Shown in pieces: positions 1 to 11,231 of a stretch of 64,000 bases of DNA. The notes under the pieces were generated by a model, which saw nothing but the letters and a program-made list of their open reading frames with translations, was not told the origin of the DNA and ran no database searches. This stretch comes from Congeria kusceri (lineage: Eukaryota; Mollusca; Bivalvia; Myida; Dreissenidae), in contig CM051024.1 in assembly GCA_027627225.1 (NCBI GenBank), positions 40,727,225 through 40,791,224 of the forward strand, read 5' to 3'. Made by a program: the position numbers and the translations under genes. Within the stretch, counting starts at the first letter, position 1. Each line of letters begins with the position of its first letter.

Positions 1-432
1 GCATGACATTGGTTTTTATTGCGAAATACGTCATCAAATAAATTAGACTGCCATTTCGACTTATGTATTCATTTTAGAATAACCTTTCCAATCCTGCTTG
101 CAGTTATTGGAAATATGGAAGGTATTAACAATATTGCCTTATGGGATAACTATATATCTTTTTTTAAAGTTTAAACTGATTATCAATGTGATATCGTAAG
201 AGATCTCACGAAATAAAGCAGTCGTAGTACTGGGAGGTCAACATTATGGTTCTTACAAGACAGTGTTGAGGTTTGCATTGTACCTATGTCACAGCTGTTG
301 CTGTCGATTTCAAATAATAATAGTTGAAGATGTAACAGTCGAATGGGATCAAAAATCGCAACTCTTTAATGTAAATACGTCCACCCAATTTACTAAAGGC
401 GGCTAGTATGATCCCTTCTTTTTATTTCTCAG

Positions 433-539
433 GCTGAGTCATATTCAGTCCCACTCAGATTGGTGTCCATCATCGGCATTGCTTTATCGATGGCATGCCT
501 TGTGATAGCGTGCGTTCTGATATACGCCTGTCTTTGGAG
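433..539 (+). CDS. aGPCR exon: Stachel-proximal linker and TM1
   Basis: The exon follows a pyrimidine-rich acceptor (TTTATTTCTCAG) and ends at a GTAAAG donor. It starts in phase 0 and ends after two bases of a codon. It encodes the segment from AESYSVPLRLVS through IIGIALSMACLVIACVLIYA to CLW, a good hydrophobic helix. Its minus-strand homologue (11276-11378) is four bases shorter. Confidence 0.87.
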
Positions 540-3500
540 GTAAAGCATTCTAGTCATTCTACACAATTGTTTCTCCATTCTACACCATTCGTCTTTGAAA
601 TATGTACACATTTGTATTTTAAACGTGTTGAAATTGCTGATTTACAATGTTCAGTCCTTGTCTCCTCACTGCGGGTGCACACTGGTATGCAATGTAAATG
701 GTTTACGAAGAGTTTAATCTCTATAAGCTTATGAACCAAATTAACGTTTGTGAACACTACAAAACCAATTTTCAAAATGCCTGTGTTGGTAATTGGGAAT
801 AATGTGTCTGATTTGTAATACAATTATTAACTCAGTATGATTCAGTCACTTTTTCAATGTATGCACATCTGTATATGTTTAGTTCACATGTTTTAATCTT
901 TGGTTCATACGTGTCCTTTCGTAGTTACATTAATATATGCCAATAGTAATCATTTTTCATAGAGAAAAGTATTTGAGTGTAAGTGTATGCCCTTTTTTAA
1001 GATGCTATTATTACAGATGTTTCGTATTTGTAATGTTTCAGGCATTATGCGCAGCAATAGCAGCCCTGCTTAATTACATATATCTTGCGGTATTCTCTTT
1101 GATGCTTGCAGAAGGAGTATATCTCCTTATTATGACGCTCTATGTATTCGCAGCAAAATCTAGATTACAGCTACTTCTTAATTCCGCATGGCGTATGTTT
1201 TACTCAAATACCAGTTTAAAGCTAACGTTACTTGACTTAGAATCCTTTATTTCTAGTTATAATTTTGAAGTTATTTCAGTATATATTAGTATTAATTTCT
1301 GAAAAGATTCGGAAAATGACTTTAAACTAGTATTTGAGGCCCTTTCATTCATGATTTTATATCTATATGCATTTAAATGTTCGGTATTTTGTAATAATTA
1401 AAAGGTAATTAAAAGATATAATTTGTATAACATACCATTTGGCTTACAATCGTTTGATCAATTAATTTTAGATCTATAGCAAAACCTTTTGACTAGAATA
1501 TCGTTTGATACAAGTTTTGACAACATGGAGTCTTACTGTCGTTCTTGTAATTACAGTCGCCCCAATTCTGATAGTCGGGATATGTCTTGCTGCAACTCAG
1601 ACAAACGGATATGGAAATGATCGATTGTAAGTTAGTCTACTTAAAATAAAATAAAAAACAAAACAAAACAAAACATGTTAAGTACATTTTCGCATTTAAG
1701 TAACAAGAATTTGCGGCAAGCATAATATTAATTGTAGGTATTAATATAATAGTCGCAAGAATAATTTTAATTTTAGGTTACAGTATTAATATAAAAGTGG
1801 CAATAATCATTGTAATTTTAGGTATTACTATACAATGCATTTTATTTCAGTTGTTGGTTGTCTCTGACACACGGGACAATGTGGGGATTTGTTGCACCAG
1901 CCCTTTTTATCATAATGGTAAACATTCGTTTTGAATTAGAAACATATCTTGTACAGTTTAGTACACTCTAAAACTGAGGTCCATTTATATTGTAAATTGT
2001 ATGTGTTAAGCTCTATTTCAAGTTATTATTTCCTGTTTTCAGGTCAACATTGTTTGCTTGATTCTTGTCATAAAGAAAATGTTAGGAATGAAGGCCATGG
2101 CAAACAAGTCTTCTAAGGAAAAGATCAAGTATGTTTAAATAAATCAAAATGATCTATTTTAAATTATGATACGTGATAGTGGCCAGAGTGATGCGCTTTA
2201 GTATGTCATACACATTGTTGCAATGTATTAACACACTGCCTGACAAATATAGCAAAACGTTGCAAATACTAGTTTTGGACTTTGGGTTTAAATATAATCT
2301 GACGTTTCCGCAGAACAAGTCTGCGTTCCCTGTGCGTGCTCTTCCCTCTGATGGGCGTCTCCTGGATTCTCGGCATCTTCTACGTTAACGAGTCAGCCTC
2401 CTTCACGCAGTACGTGTTTGCCGTCTGTAACAGCCTGCAGGTAAGTCAAATGCAGTTGTTACATATGTAAGTGACATTTAAGTAAATGCTGACAGCATTA
2501 ATATGCAATGCCACTTTGTCTGTATGTATACGTAATATTAACAATAAACTGTAATATCTTAATTCACTCTGTTAATAAAAGCACCATATACCGAAACTAC
2601 GTACAGATATACATACATACGGTATTCTTTCAGGGCCTTTTCATCTTCATTTTTCACTGTGTTTTGAATAAGCCGGTAAGAATGTCATTTTATGTTCTCA
2701 TGTTATTTCACAAATTACATCTAAAGTGATGTTTCTATTCTTGGTAGATTTGTATTGTTTATATGATATTGTTTAAAGTTGTATTGTGATGAAAAACAAA
2801 GACAGAAATTAAAGTTAAAAATAGATCGTATTTATTAAATATATACTAGTCGTGTTTGTGGTTAAGTGAATCTAGTAAAATAAAACAAACCACCAGGAAC
2901 AATTTCTAACCGTTGCTTATGTTTACGGCTTACGGAATATATTAAGTTAGACATGTATATACAGCTGTCTTTACACGAAACGACTCACATGCAACAGTTT
3001 AGCAAATGTATATTTTACTGGTCGGAAATGCCTGCAGGCCGCTTTTGAGTCTAATGCTCTGAAAGTAAAGGCGGATCATAAAAAGGTCACTATGCTGCAA
3101 ATGATTTCATGTAGAAACGTTTTTGTTCGCAAAATATAAATACATTGCCAGATAGCCTTTAGTATAATGTTAAATCGGATGGGTTTAGGCAAGATTTCAA
3201 TACTACTATCTCTCATATTCGTTGTTGTTTTGTTTCCATGACATCTCATGCTGCTCTTGCTTTGTCATCAGCAGAAGCCGTCGAGCACACAAGACACAAG
3301 TTTAGAACTCTCAATCGGTCCGGAACGCTCAAGGGATGTTGTGTCTGATATGTCCATTACCGATGAATTTAAACCATCATCGGACGTTGTTTGCGATACG
3401 TCAACGGATGAGTGCCCTGGATATGCAAAGGAATTAGCTACTGATCCGTCCACAGATGATAGCACTAAACATCCAAAAGGTGCCGTTGCCGATACGACGA

Positions 3501-3568
3501 CTGAATATTTCCTTCAACGTTCCTTTGGCAATGTGGTACTCAGGAAGGAACGCCTTGGACAAATTTGA
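433..3568 (+). CDS. Adhesion GPCR, 3' part (TM1 and TM3-TM7 plus tail), 5' end outside window
   Basis: Eight spliced exons encode the membrane part of a class B2 (adhesion) G-protein-coupled receptor: 433-539, 1042-1192, 1515-1626, 1851-1917, 2043-2128, 2314-2440, 2634-2675 and 3272-3568. Family marks are the ECL2 motif CWLSL, the TM5 segment GFVAPALFIIM, the TM6 segment [11 protein letters not shown] and the TM7 segment GLFIFIFHCV. Exon lengths match the minus-strand paralogue at 10490-10640, 10020-10086, 9471-9556, 9004-9130 and 8026-8067 exactly. The GAIN/GPS part should lie before position 1. No exon for TM2 is found between 540 and 1041, and joining TM1 (phase 2) to TM3 (phase 0) would shift the frame. 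The gene is therefore broken, mis-assembled, or its TM2 exon has diverged past recognition. Confidence 0.88.
1042..1192 (+). CDS. aGPCR exon: TM3
   Basis: Starts in phase 0 after TTTCAG and ends with one base of a codon at a GTATGT donor; 151 nt, the same as the minus-strand homologue. It encodes ALCAAIAALLNYIYLAVF and the TM3 continuation MLAEGVYLLIMTLYVF. The Cys in ALC is the conserved TM3 cysteine expected to pair with the Cys of CWLS in ECL2. Confidence 0.92.
1515..1626 (+). CDS. aGPCR exon: TM4
   Basis: Acceptor ACAAG, donor GTAAGT, 112 nt, phases 1 in and 2 out. Encodes WSLTVVLVITVAPILIVG followed by CLAATQTNGYGNDR, i.e. TM4 and the first part of ECL2. The homologue on the minus strand (10205-10295) is 21 nt shorter at its 5' end. 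Confidence 0.88.
1851..1917 (+). CDS. aGPCR exon: ECL2 and TM5
   Basis: Acceptor TTTATTTCAG, donor GTAAAC, 67 nt. Encodes FCWLSLTHGTMWGF then VAPALFIIM. CWLS is the near-invariant ECL2 motif of adhesion receptors, so assignment is secure. Confidence 0.92.
2043..2128 (+). CDS. aGPCR exon: TM5 end and third intracellular loop
   Basis: Acceptor TTCCTGTTTTCAG, donor GTATGT, 86 nt. Encodes VNIVCLILVIKKMLGM then KAMANKSSKEKIK. The basic, Ser/Lys-rich stretch is the third cytoplasmic loop. Confidence 0.9.
2314..2440 (+). CDS. aGPCR exon: TM6 and ECL3
   Basis: Acceptor TTTCCGCAG, donor GTAAGT, 127 nt. Encodes [20 protein letters not shown] then [18 protein letters not shown]. The TM6 pattern GVSWILG is typical of adhesion GPCRs. 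This exon is the best conserved between the two receptor genes. Confidence 0.93.
2634..2675 (+). CDS. aGPCR exon: TM7
   Basis: A 42-nt exon between TATTCTTTCAG and a GTAAGA donor, phase 0 on both sides. Encodes GLFIFIFHCVLNKP, the TM7 end in which Q|GxFIFxFxC is characteristic of the family. Confidence 0.9.
3272..3568 (+). CDS. aGPCR last exon: cytoplasmic tail and stop
   Basis: After the acceptor TTGTCATCAG, 98 codons stay open to a TGA at 3566-3568. The acceptor is a tandem NAGNAG (CAGCAG), so one Gln may be included or skipped. The tail is acidic and rich in Ser/Thr/Asp with loose repeats of the pattern VxDxST, and ends with SFGNVVLRKERLGQI. NVVLR recurs in the tail of the minus-strand receptor, which supports both as genuine last exons. 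Confidence 0.75.
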   Translation, partial: QKPSSTQDTSLELSIGPERSRDVVSDMSITDEFKPSSDVVCDTSTDECPGYAKELATDPSTDDSTKHPKGAVADTTTEYFLQRSFGNVVLRKERLGQI

Positions 3569-4038
3569 GTACATTCCATGGTTTTTGACGATATCATTTA
3601 CCGAAACTCTAAAATTACTTAAGTAGTTACATACTTAATAGTAATATGCGTAACCATTAATTGATTACATTACTACATTTATGTAAAATACATGGCAAAA
3701 TGACGGTTTATTGAATATTTGGTTTAAGTGCATTAACGTACATTCTAATTTGCAATTTACGACTGTGTTATTGTACGTGTTTAATTTAATGCTTTTTCAA
3801 ATAATTAAGCTTTGTGTAATACAATTACAAATTCGGCATTAATATTAACATTGTGTTTATATACTTCTTAACAGTATTTGTAAATACCTTTTCTAAAACT
3901 TTTACTCTAACTTACATTGCGTTCATTTTTACTTTATATCTTAATTGATTTTCAAGTCGATTCTATTTCAAATATATTAAATGTTGTAGATTTGTACTAG
4001 TAACCAGAGCCAGTCACTTGTTATGTCATAACATTGTT

Positions 4039-4044
4039 AATAAA
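4039..4044 (+). terminator. Candidate polyadenylation signal of the plus-strand receptor gene
   Basis: An AATAAA hexamer 470 nt after the stop codon. A second one follows at 4298-4303. Which is used cannot be told from the sequence. Confidence 0.3.
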
Positions 4045-5665
4045 AATGTTTATGTTGATTAATTCCTGTATGAATGTTGTTATATTGACTTAGTTGTGAA
4101 CTATTATCATTTGTAATTAATCATTATATTATCGTTAATATACGTCACGTTATATGCTTCGAACTTTTTATGCTGTTTATGGCATACGCCACGACTTTCC
4201 TTATCAATTAAGAGATAGTTAAACTTTTAATATTCAATCCGAACATTAATTTTTATATATATATGCACTGTTTAATTTGAATTGTATGTGTAATGTTAAT
4301 AAAGAATGGTTGTTTTTCTAATATTCTGTTAAATACTGATATATATCATTTAATTCACATCCGTTTACTTTACCTTAGCCTTATCCGCTTTTTGGATAGT
4401 TATCTGTGTTTCGACCTTTGGCGGCCTGCAAATAAACTACAATTGTTATCCGTAACGTCGTGCCTAACCTTATCGTATACCGTCGGAATGATTCGGTCCA
4501 ATGATTTTTTAAGAGGGTTTCTACCCTTCAATGGTGGAGGATGCGTTTTCCAGCGCTTGTTTTGTAGTCATTATTTACGAATGTTCACGTTAGGATTTCT
4601 TTTGCTGCATTAAACTGAAAAATGCACGATATGTATTATCGTGTGCTTTCAGTACGACCTATAGATATAATGCCGCAGACAAAATATTCGATATCAAATC
4701 AATATAATCAATTACAATTATTAATTTTATTTAACATTATTATACCTCACTTTTGTCTAAAACGATAAATTCCCATTACCGGAGAAAGAGATATTTTGAC
4801 TGTTGACCTTTTTGACACGTGACCAAGCGAAAAGTGACTGTCAGGTTATGTGACCGCGCTGACATTTTCAATGTCAAATAAGGGCAAATAACATCGTCAG
4901 TGTTTTAGCCGCATCATGAAAATATAGCCTCCCTTGTCCTAACGTAATATAGTCTTGACGTCACTATTCTTTGTTTAAACAAACGATTTTCTTCAAAGTT
5001 AACTGTCAGAAAAACAGTTTGCAAGTATTTCTGAACATGAAAATATTTTTAGGCATTCTTCAATCTTGATGGGCAGAATTAATCACGTGTTTACCCTTTT
5101 TACTCAATTTTGTTCGTTATAATAAAATAAATATTATTTGGCAGCGTGTGTGACATAGATAGTGTCAACCCTCGAAATAGAATGTCACCACACTGTATTT
5201 GCCTTGGGTGAAATTTACACCAATACATACACAAGTTTTATTAAGTTCATAGCAAACATGACACTTAAATGTTTGTTTAATGAAAAAGGAATGCATAATT
5301 AGACGCAATTATGCAATAGGATTACAGTACTATGAAATATGCATATTTATATACTCCATCGTATCAATGATATTAAAGCTCTTAAATATTTGCAGAATAT
5401 ACTTATTGAGTAAGTAAATTTTTATTACAGTGACCTGCGCATAGCATTTGATAAACAGTATAATAGTAAATATAATATTAAAGTACACCCAGCCCATATT
5501 GACCTATAAGTCACCTTATGGTAAATAATAAGTCTATATATAAATATATGGTATGATAAAAACATTATATTTGCATGTGACAGTACAGATTAGTTTTCAG
5601 TCATCAGTACATTATACATTAAAGAGGAAAGGATATGTTTTCATAGTTGCATGTATATAACAAAC

Positions 5666-5671
5666 TTTATT
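5666..5671 (-). terminator. Candidate polyadenylation signal of the minus-strand receptor gene
   Basis: TTTATT on the plus strand reads AATAAA on the minus strand, 462 nt beyond the stop codon at 6133. Another lies at 5421-5426. AT-rich context makes chance matches likely. Confidence 0.25.
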
Positions 5672-6132
5672 TGTACTGGAAGGCAGACAGACTGAGCGAC
5701 ATATAAACAAATTGAGGATGACAGTCGGAACAACAAACTCAGGAATAATGTGCGATGGCTAACTACTGAACTTTGTAAGGAAAAACACACGATTAGTAAT
5801 CGGATTACAATTTCCAAATAAGGAATGAAAATACTAAAGACGCGAATAATACAAAGCTATTAAAAAGAGCATATAAATACATGCATACGTTAAGACTGAT
5901 TGAGGCTGGTATCTGGTTTTATCAGTAGGCCACCTTTTTACTAGTGTGACTGTTGACCGTTTGATTTAATAATATTCATTACTAATGGCCTTTGCCGCTA
6001 CATTTTCAAGGAATTGTTTCATGTGTATTTGCATGTATTTTTGTACACGCCTTACAATCCAAACATCATTAATGAACCGTTTTTTCCTTTATGTTGAGTT
6101 TTCTTAATTTGTCCGATGTAATTGATAGTTCC

Positions 6133-6393
6133 TTAATTCAAGTCTGAATCAATGGCTTTTGTGACAGTTTTACTCGTACTCTTGGCCGCACCACTTCTTC
6201 CCAGTCGAGAATATCTGTCAGTGAACCGTACTGCGCGGAGGACAACATTGGCAAACCCGACGGAGGACTCGCGTGATAATGGGATAGGATCTTCGCATTT
6301 CTTGCCAGTAAGCGTAGTCTTCTTAGACAATATTCTGTCACGCAGTCTCGAGTAGACCTTTTTTTTTGGGGCTTCCGAATTGTCTTCAGATAC
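6133..6393 (-). CDS. Minus-strand aGPCR last exon: cytoplasmic tail
   Basis: Eighty-six codons to a TAA at 6133-6135. The likely acceptor is TTGAAG just before [12 protein letters not shown]; its pyrimidine tract is poor, so a small exon before it is possible. The tail is basic ([16 protein letters not shown]) and contains [13 protein letters not shown], related to SFGNVVLRKER at the end of the plus-strand paralogue. That shared motif and the convergent layout are the reason for assigning this exon to the receptor. Confidence 0.65.
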   Translation of the reverse strand, partial: VSEDNSEAPKKKVYSRLRDRILSKKTTLTGKKCEDPIPLSRESSVGFANVVLRAVRFTDRYSRLGRSGAAKSTSKTVTKAIDSDLN

Positions 6394-9300
6394 CTTCAAT
6401 ATAACACATAATTAGCCTTCTGTTTTCCATAGTGTTCATATAAAACGGTGTATATTTGGAAATATCACAGCGCAGTATCACCTGCTATGATGTTGTGGCG
6501 ATAGACATATTGATCGGAGTTAATAGGCGCCTAGAAAACAGTGAGTAAATTACTCTGTGTTACAAAGCGCTTTATTTCGGTATATAAAAACAATATTGCA
6601 TTCTCTGAATGTTGGTATTCAGTATTTCCTCGGGTTGACAAAATGCACTTTATATAAGGTTAACTCGTGGTTCACTCGTCTTCTTTTATGCCGCCTTTAT
6701 GCAGCTATCTATTTTTTCCCCAAGGGTGAAGCGGCGGGCATATACGGGACTTTAGGCTGAAAGCAATTTCCGACAGGCGGGAATTTGACACGCCGAATGA
6801 TTCCTGGTCCCGGAAAATAGACTTTGTTCGGTTTTTAAATCCAGGTAATATTGTCCCCTGGGCCATTTGATACACCAATTAAGCATCCCCCATTGAAGGG
6901 ATTTAGACAAAAATGCTTGGCTCAAAGGTGGGGAATTAGATCCCCCAAAATACAATTAGTCAAATTTCCCTGGGATTGCCCGCCGCTTTCCCCTGGGGGA
7001 AAATATTGAAAGATGCACTAGTAAATTGTGCTTGTAACAAGAAATCGCGATATGTTTGTCATGTAACTTACATGTATACTTTTTGTAAGATCTTAAGAAA
7101 TATGTAGTGGTACCTCATTGTGACTGTTAGTTGATACGTTTTCCGAGTGTGTGTTAACTGAAATATAAACTGACTGGAATAAACAAATTCCTCCGTATGT
7201 TCATCATGTAAAACACTGTGTAACATGCTCGGAACAAATGTTCCAAACGTTTCAAGTTATAGGCTGCTCAATTTGCAAACATTAGAAAGGATATAGCAAG
7301 TTAAGGAAAGAAAACTATACAATGAGGAACGTACACTGAATACAGTCCATTTATCACCCAAAAATAATAAAATTTCCAACCCTCATATCTTTTCAGAAAC
7401 ATAAACATTATCTACTTACAACTGCTCTTAAAACTCTTGTTGTATTTGCTCGTCTTTCGCTAAAATGAGAATAAACAAACTCTGTTAAATACAATGCTAT
7501 ACAATGAAATAATATGTTCCAAATGTGCTTACTATACAACAGCGTTTATATAGCATAGAGGAGTTGAACACTAATGTGTATTACCGTGGTTGATCTTTCA
7601 ATCGATTTCAAGTTTTCACGTTTGTTGTAGACATTTTTAACTGCTGTTCTGACCTGTAACAGAGGTTTGTCAGAATAAAATATCCAAAATTATATCATGA
7701 CATGTGCAGTTTTTTTCTATAGACAAAGAACAAAAGATTCGGTCGTTAAATCCTGCAAAAAAAAACTCGAAAACAAAAATCCGAAACTGTTAAATATAAT
7801 TCGCATATCGCAGAATTTACTGTCAGATCATGTAAAAATCGAACAAAGTGCTGCATTACTGTTGTTTATCTAACGCCCATATGATTTATATCCACGCATC
7901 AGAACTTAAACCCATTGTTTATTAGCCGACAAACAAACAACGATAAATCACAAAGCATTTCTTCAACAATTGCAAATCATCGAAGTAATGTTACATTGAA
8001 CAGGAATCGACCGCAAATCTCTCACCTGTTGGTTGAAAATACAGTTGAATATGAAGATAAATAGCCCCTGAAAGCAAATTGGAAAACAATCAATTCATAC
8101 TTGAAAACTAGTTGCCTGTTGGCAACATGTTGAGCCCGTTGTTAAAAAGCAACTTCTGTTGAAATTATTTTAAAATCACATTTTCAAACAAGCAGATATT
8201 CTCGTATGACCTCCAAGTGTGACCTTGACCTTTCAACTAGGTACCCAGGTCTTGTGTGCGACACGCCGTCTCCGCATGGTGACCATTTGTGGTAAGTTAT
8301 GATAAAATTCCATGATGAATGATGAACTGACAGTCAGTATAAGCTGTATTATGCCCATATTTGACCTTTGGTCTCTAAGCGTGACCTTGAACTTTAAGCT
8401 ACGGACACAGGTCTTGCATGCGACGCGCCGTCTCAATATGGTGAAAATGTGTGGCAAGTTATTTTAACATTCCCTGATGAATGATTAATTAACTGTCAGC
8501 ACAAGCTGTATTATGCCCATATTTGACAATTGACCTCTAAGTGTGACCTCAGCCTTTGCGAGGGCCAAACGTCTTGCGTGCGACACGCCGTCTCAACATT
8601 GTGAACATTTGTGGCATGTTGTTTCAATTATCAATTGAATGATGAACAACAGTCCTGAAAAACTGTATTATGCCCATATGTGACCTCCAAGTGCGACTTT
8701 GACCTTTGAGCTAGGGAAACAAGTCATGCTTGAGACACGCCGTCTCCACATGGTGAACATTATTTCAATATTCCCTGAATGATGCATTAACAGTCCGGAC
8801 AAGATCGGACGAACGCACGGACGGACGGACGCACTCATGCACGTACACCGAACCCCCATTGTGACAACTTAGTCGAGTTGACCGCAAGCGGGCTCGACAA
8901 AATTGGGCCGAAGAAAATCTTAAATATTAATATTAATTAATTATACAAATAGTATTAACATATCGACTTAATGTTGATGTGTATTTCATTTTGTCTGAAC
9001 TACCTGCAGGGTGTTGAACAACGCAAACAGGTACTGCATGAAGGAGGCTGACTCGTTGACGTAGAAGATGCCGAGTATCCAAGAAACGCCCATCAGAGGC
9101 ACGAGCACACACAGGGAGCGCAGGCTCGTTCTGAGACAAGAATCGTTGCACAGTTCAACAGACGTGCCAGATACATACTGGACGATTTGACAAATATCAA
9201 TTATATTTAAATGAAGTTAGAAGAAATATGTCACTTCTCGTACAACCTGCTTCACTCTTTAGCTAACATAAATGTAAATATTAATGGTATGCTCTACAAT

Positions 9301-11200
9301 TGGAGGCCAATGGAAACTTGTGTCATACAATCTCTAAGGAGGAGATTGAACTGTTGTAGTGGCCAAATAACTGAAAAGGTTTATTTTCGTTCTTAATGTG
9401 TTGTCTTCTGCACAATACAGTACAATTGTATTTCTTTATTAGCTCTTAGCCGTATATCATTAATACCTACTTTATCTTTTCCGTCGACGTCTTGTTGTCC
9501 ATTGCCTTCATATGAAACATGTTCCTCATAACAAGAACCAAGCATACAATATTGATCTGCAAGAAAAACGTAACAGATTTACAAGAACAAAGCATACAAT
9601 GTTGAACTCCAAGAAAAACCTAGCAGATTTACAAGAACCAAGCATACAAATTTGAGCTGCAAGTAAAACGTAACAGATTTACAAGAACCAAGCATACAAT
9701 GTTGAACTGCAAGAAAAACGTAACCGATTTACAAGAACCAAACATACAATGTTGAACTGCAAGAAAAACTTAACAGATTTAAAGGAATCAAGCATACAAT
9801 GTTGAACTGCAAGAAACAAGTAACATATTTACAAGAACCAAGCATACACATTTGAACTGCAAGAAAAAGGTAACAAATTTACAAAAAACATGCATACAAT
9901 ATTGAACAGGAAGAAAAACGTAACAGTTGTCAAAGAGTTCTTTTTCAAACACCACATACATGTATTACATAATACTTTACAAATAGGATAACCGATTGCT
10001 ACAATTTAACTCATTTTACCAGTATAATCACTAGAGCAGGAGCAACGAAGGCCCATATTAGACCACGTGTCAAGGATAGCCAGCAACTGAAATAGAAATA
10101 ATAAACACTCATTTATCTTAAAACAATCGTAAATCAAAACGTTAAAGTTTTTTTTTAGAAATGAACTGGTAGTTATAATTGTATATGAACAGCTTTTAAC
10201 TTACAAATGTTCGTTGCCATAGCCATCAGCCTGTGTAGACAACAAACTTATTCCCACAACAACGGCTGGTGCAACTGTAACGAACACATGTAGCTCTCAA
10301 CAAAATGTAAACATGAAATAGTGAAAATCTCACTTCTTAACGTAATGCAAAATATGGTTACCAAGACAAATATATAATCATTGAAAAAAAATATGTAAGT
10401 GGCATAAATGTACTTCAAAACACCACCACACTTCTATTTACTACTATTTAATTAACAAAAGTACTGAATTGCTACTAAGTGGTATTTACCCCATGCTGAT
10501 ATAAGGAAGGGTTTTAGTCTTGATTTCGTGATGAACACATAAACAACCATAATGGCAATGTCTATTCCTTCTGCCAGCATCAGACAAAACACTACTAGAT
10601 ATATGTAGTGGAGAAATGCTGCAGTGGTTGCACACAATGCCTAAAATATAATATGGTTCATACATATTGTCTGTTGCTGTTGTTGTTTACGTTTTACATA
10701 ATCATGTACTCAAAAGCAGATTAACAATTACAAGTATTCGTATTAAAATCAACGATACTATGGCAATGTATGAAAAGCCATGTCCTTGTACTTAGTCTAA
10801 CGTCGTACCATAAGTGTCAATGCAATATTGCAACCAATCGATGACAGTCAACAAACAATCAGGTAACACCGTGCAAACCTTGTTTTCAGTTTTGTCTACC
10901 CCAGCTAAGAAGATTATATAGGCCAGCAACAGAGCTCCACAAAGGTTCAAGAGCAGGATTGTTCTGTCACTGTTTAAAAACCTGTTTAAAAATGTAAGTT
11001 CGAATGAATACTTAACACATATTGCAACTTTTAGTGCTGGTAGTGCTGATGTTGATACTACTAACGATTCAACAACTACTACTACTAAACTATAACTACC
11101 ACTACTACTATTCTACAACAACAACTATAACATTTATTAAAACTTCTACTCCTGCTGCTACTACAACCACTTCTACTACTACCGCTACAATAATAGCAAT

Positions 11201-11231
<31 letters not shown>

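Larger units (their letters stand above)
3569..6132. other. Intergenic space between two convergent receptor genes
   Basis: AT-rich sequence without convincing exons. It should hold the 3' untranslated regions of both genes. AATAAA occurs on the plus strand at 4039-4044 and 4298-4303, and its complement (a minus-strand signal) at 5666-5671. The open frame at 4293-4613 has no family resemblance and is probably chance. A near-perfect hairpin lies at 4615-4651. Confidence 0.6.

Noticed and set aside
4293..4613. 106-codon open frame downstream of the plus-strand receptor
   Set aside because: Hydrophobic AT-rich translation without domain resemblance and no splice or promoter context; lies where the 3' untranslated region is expected.
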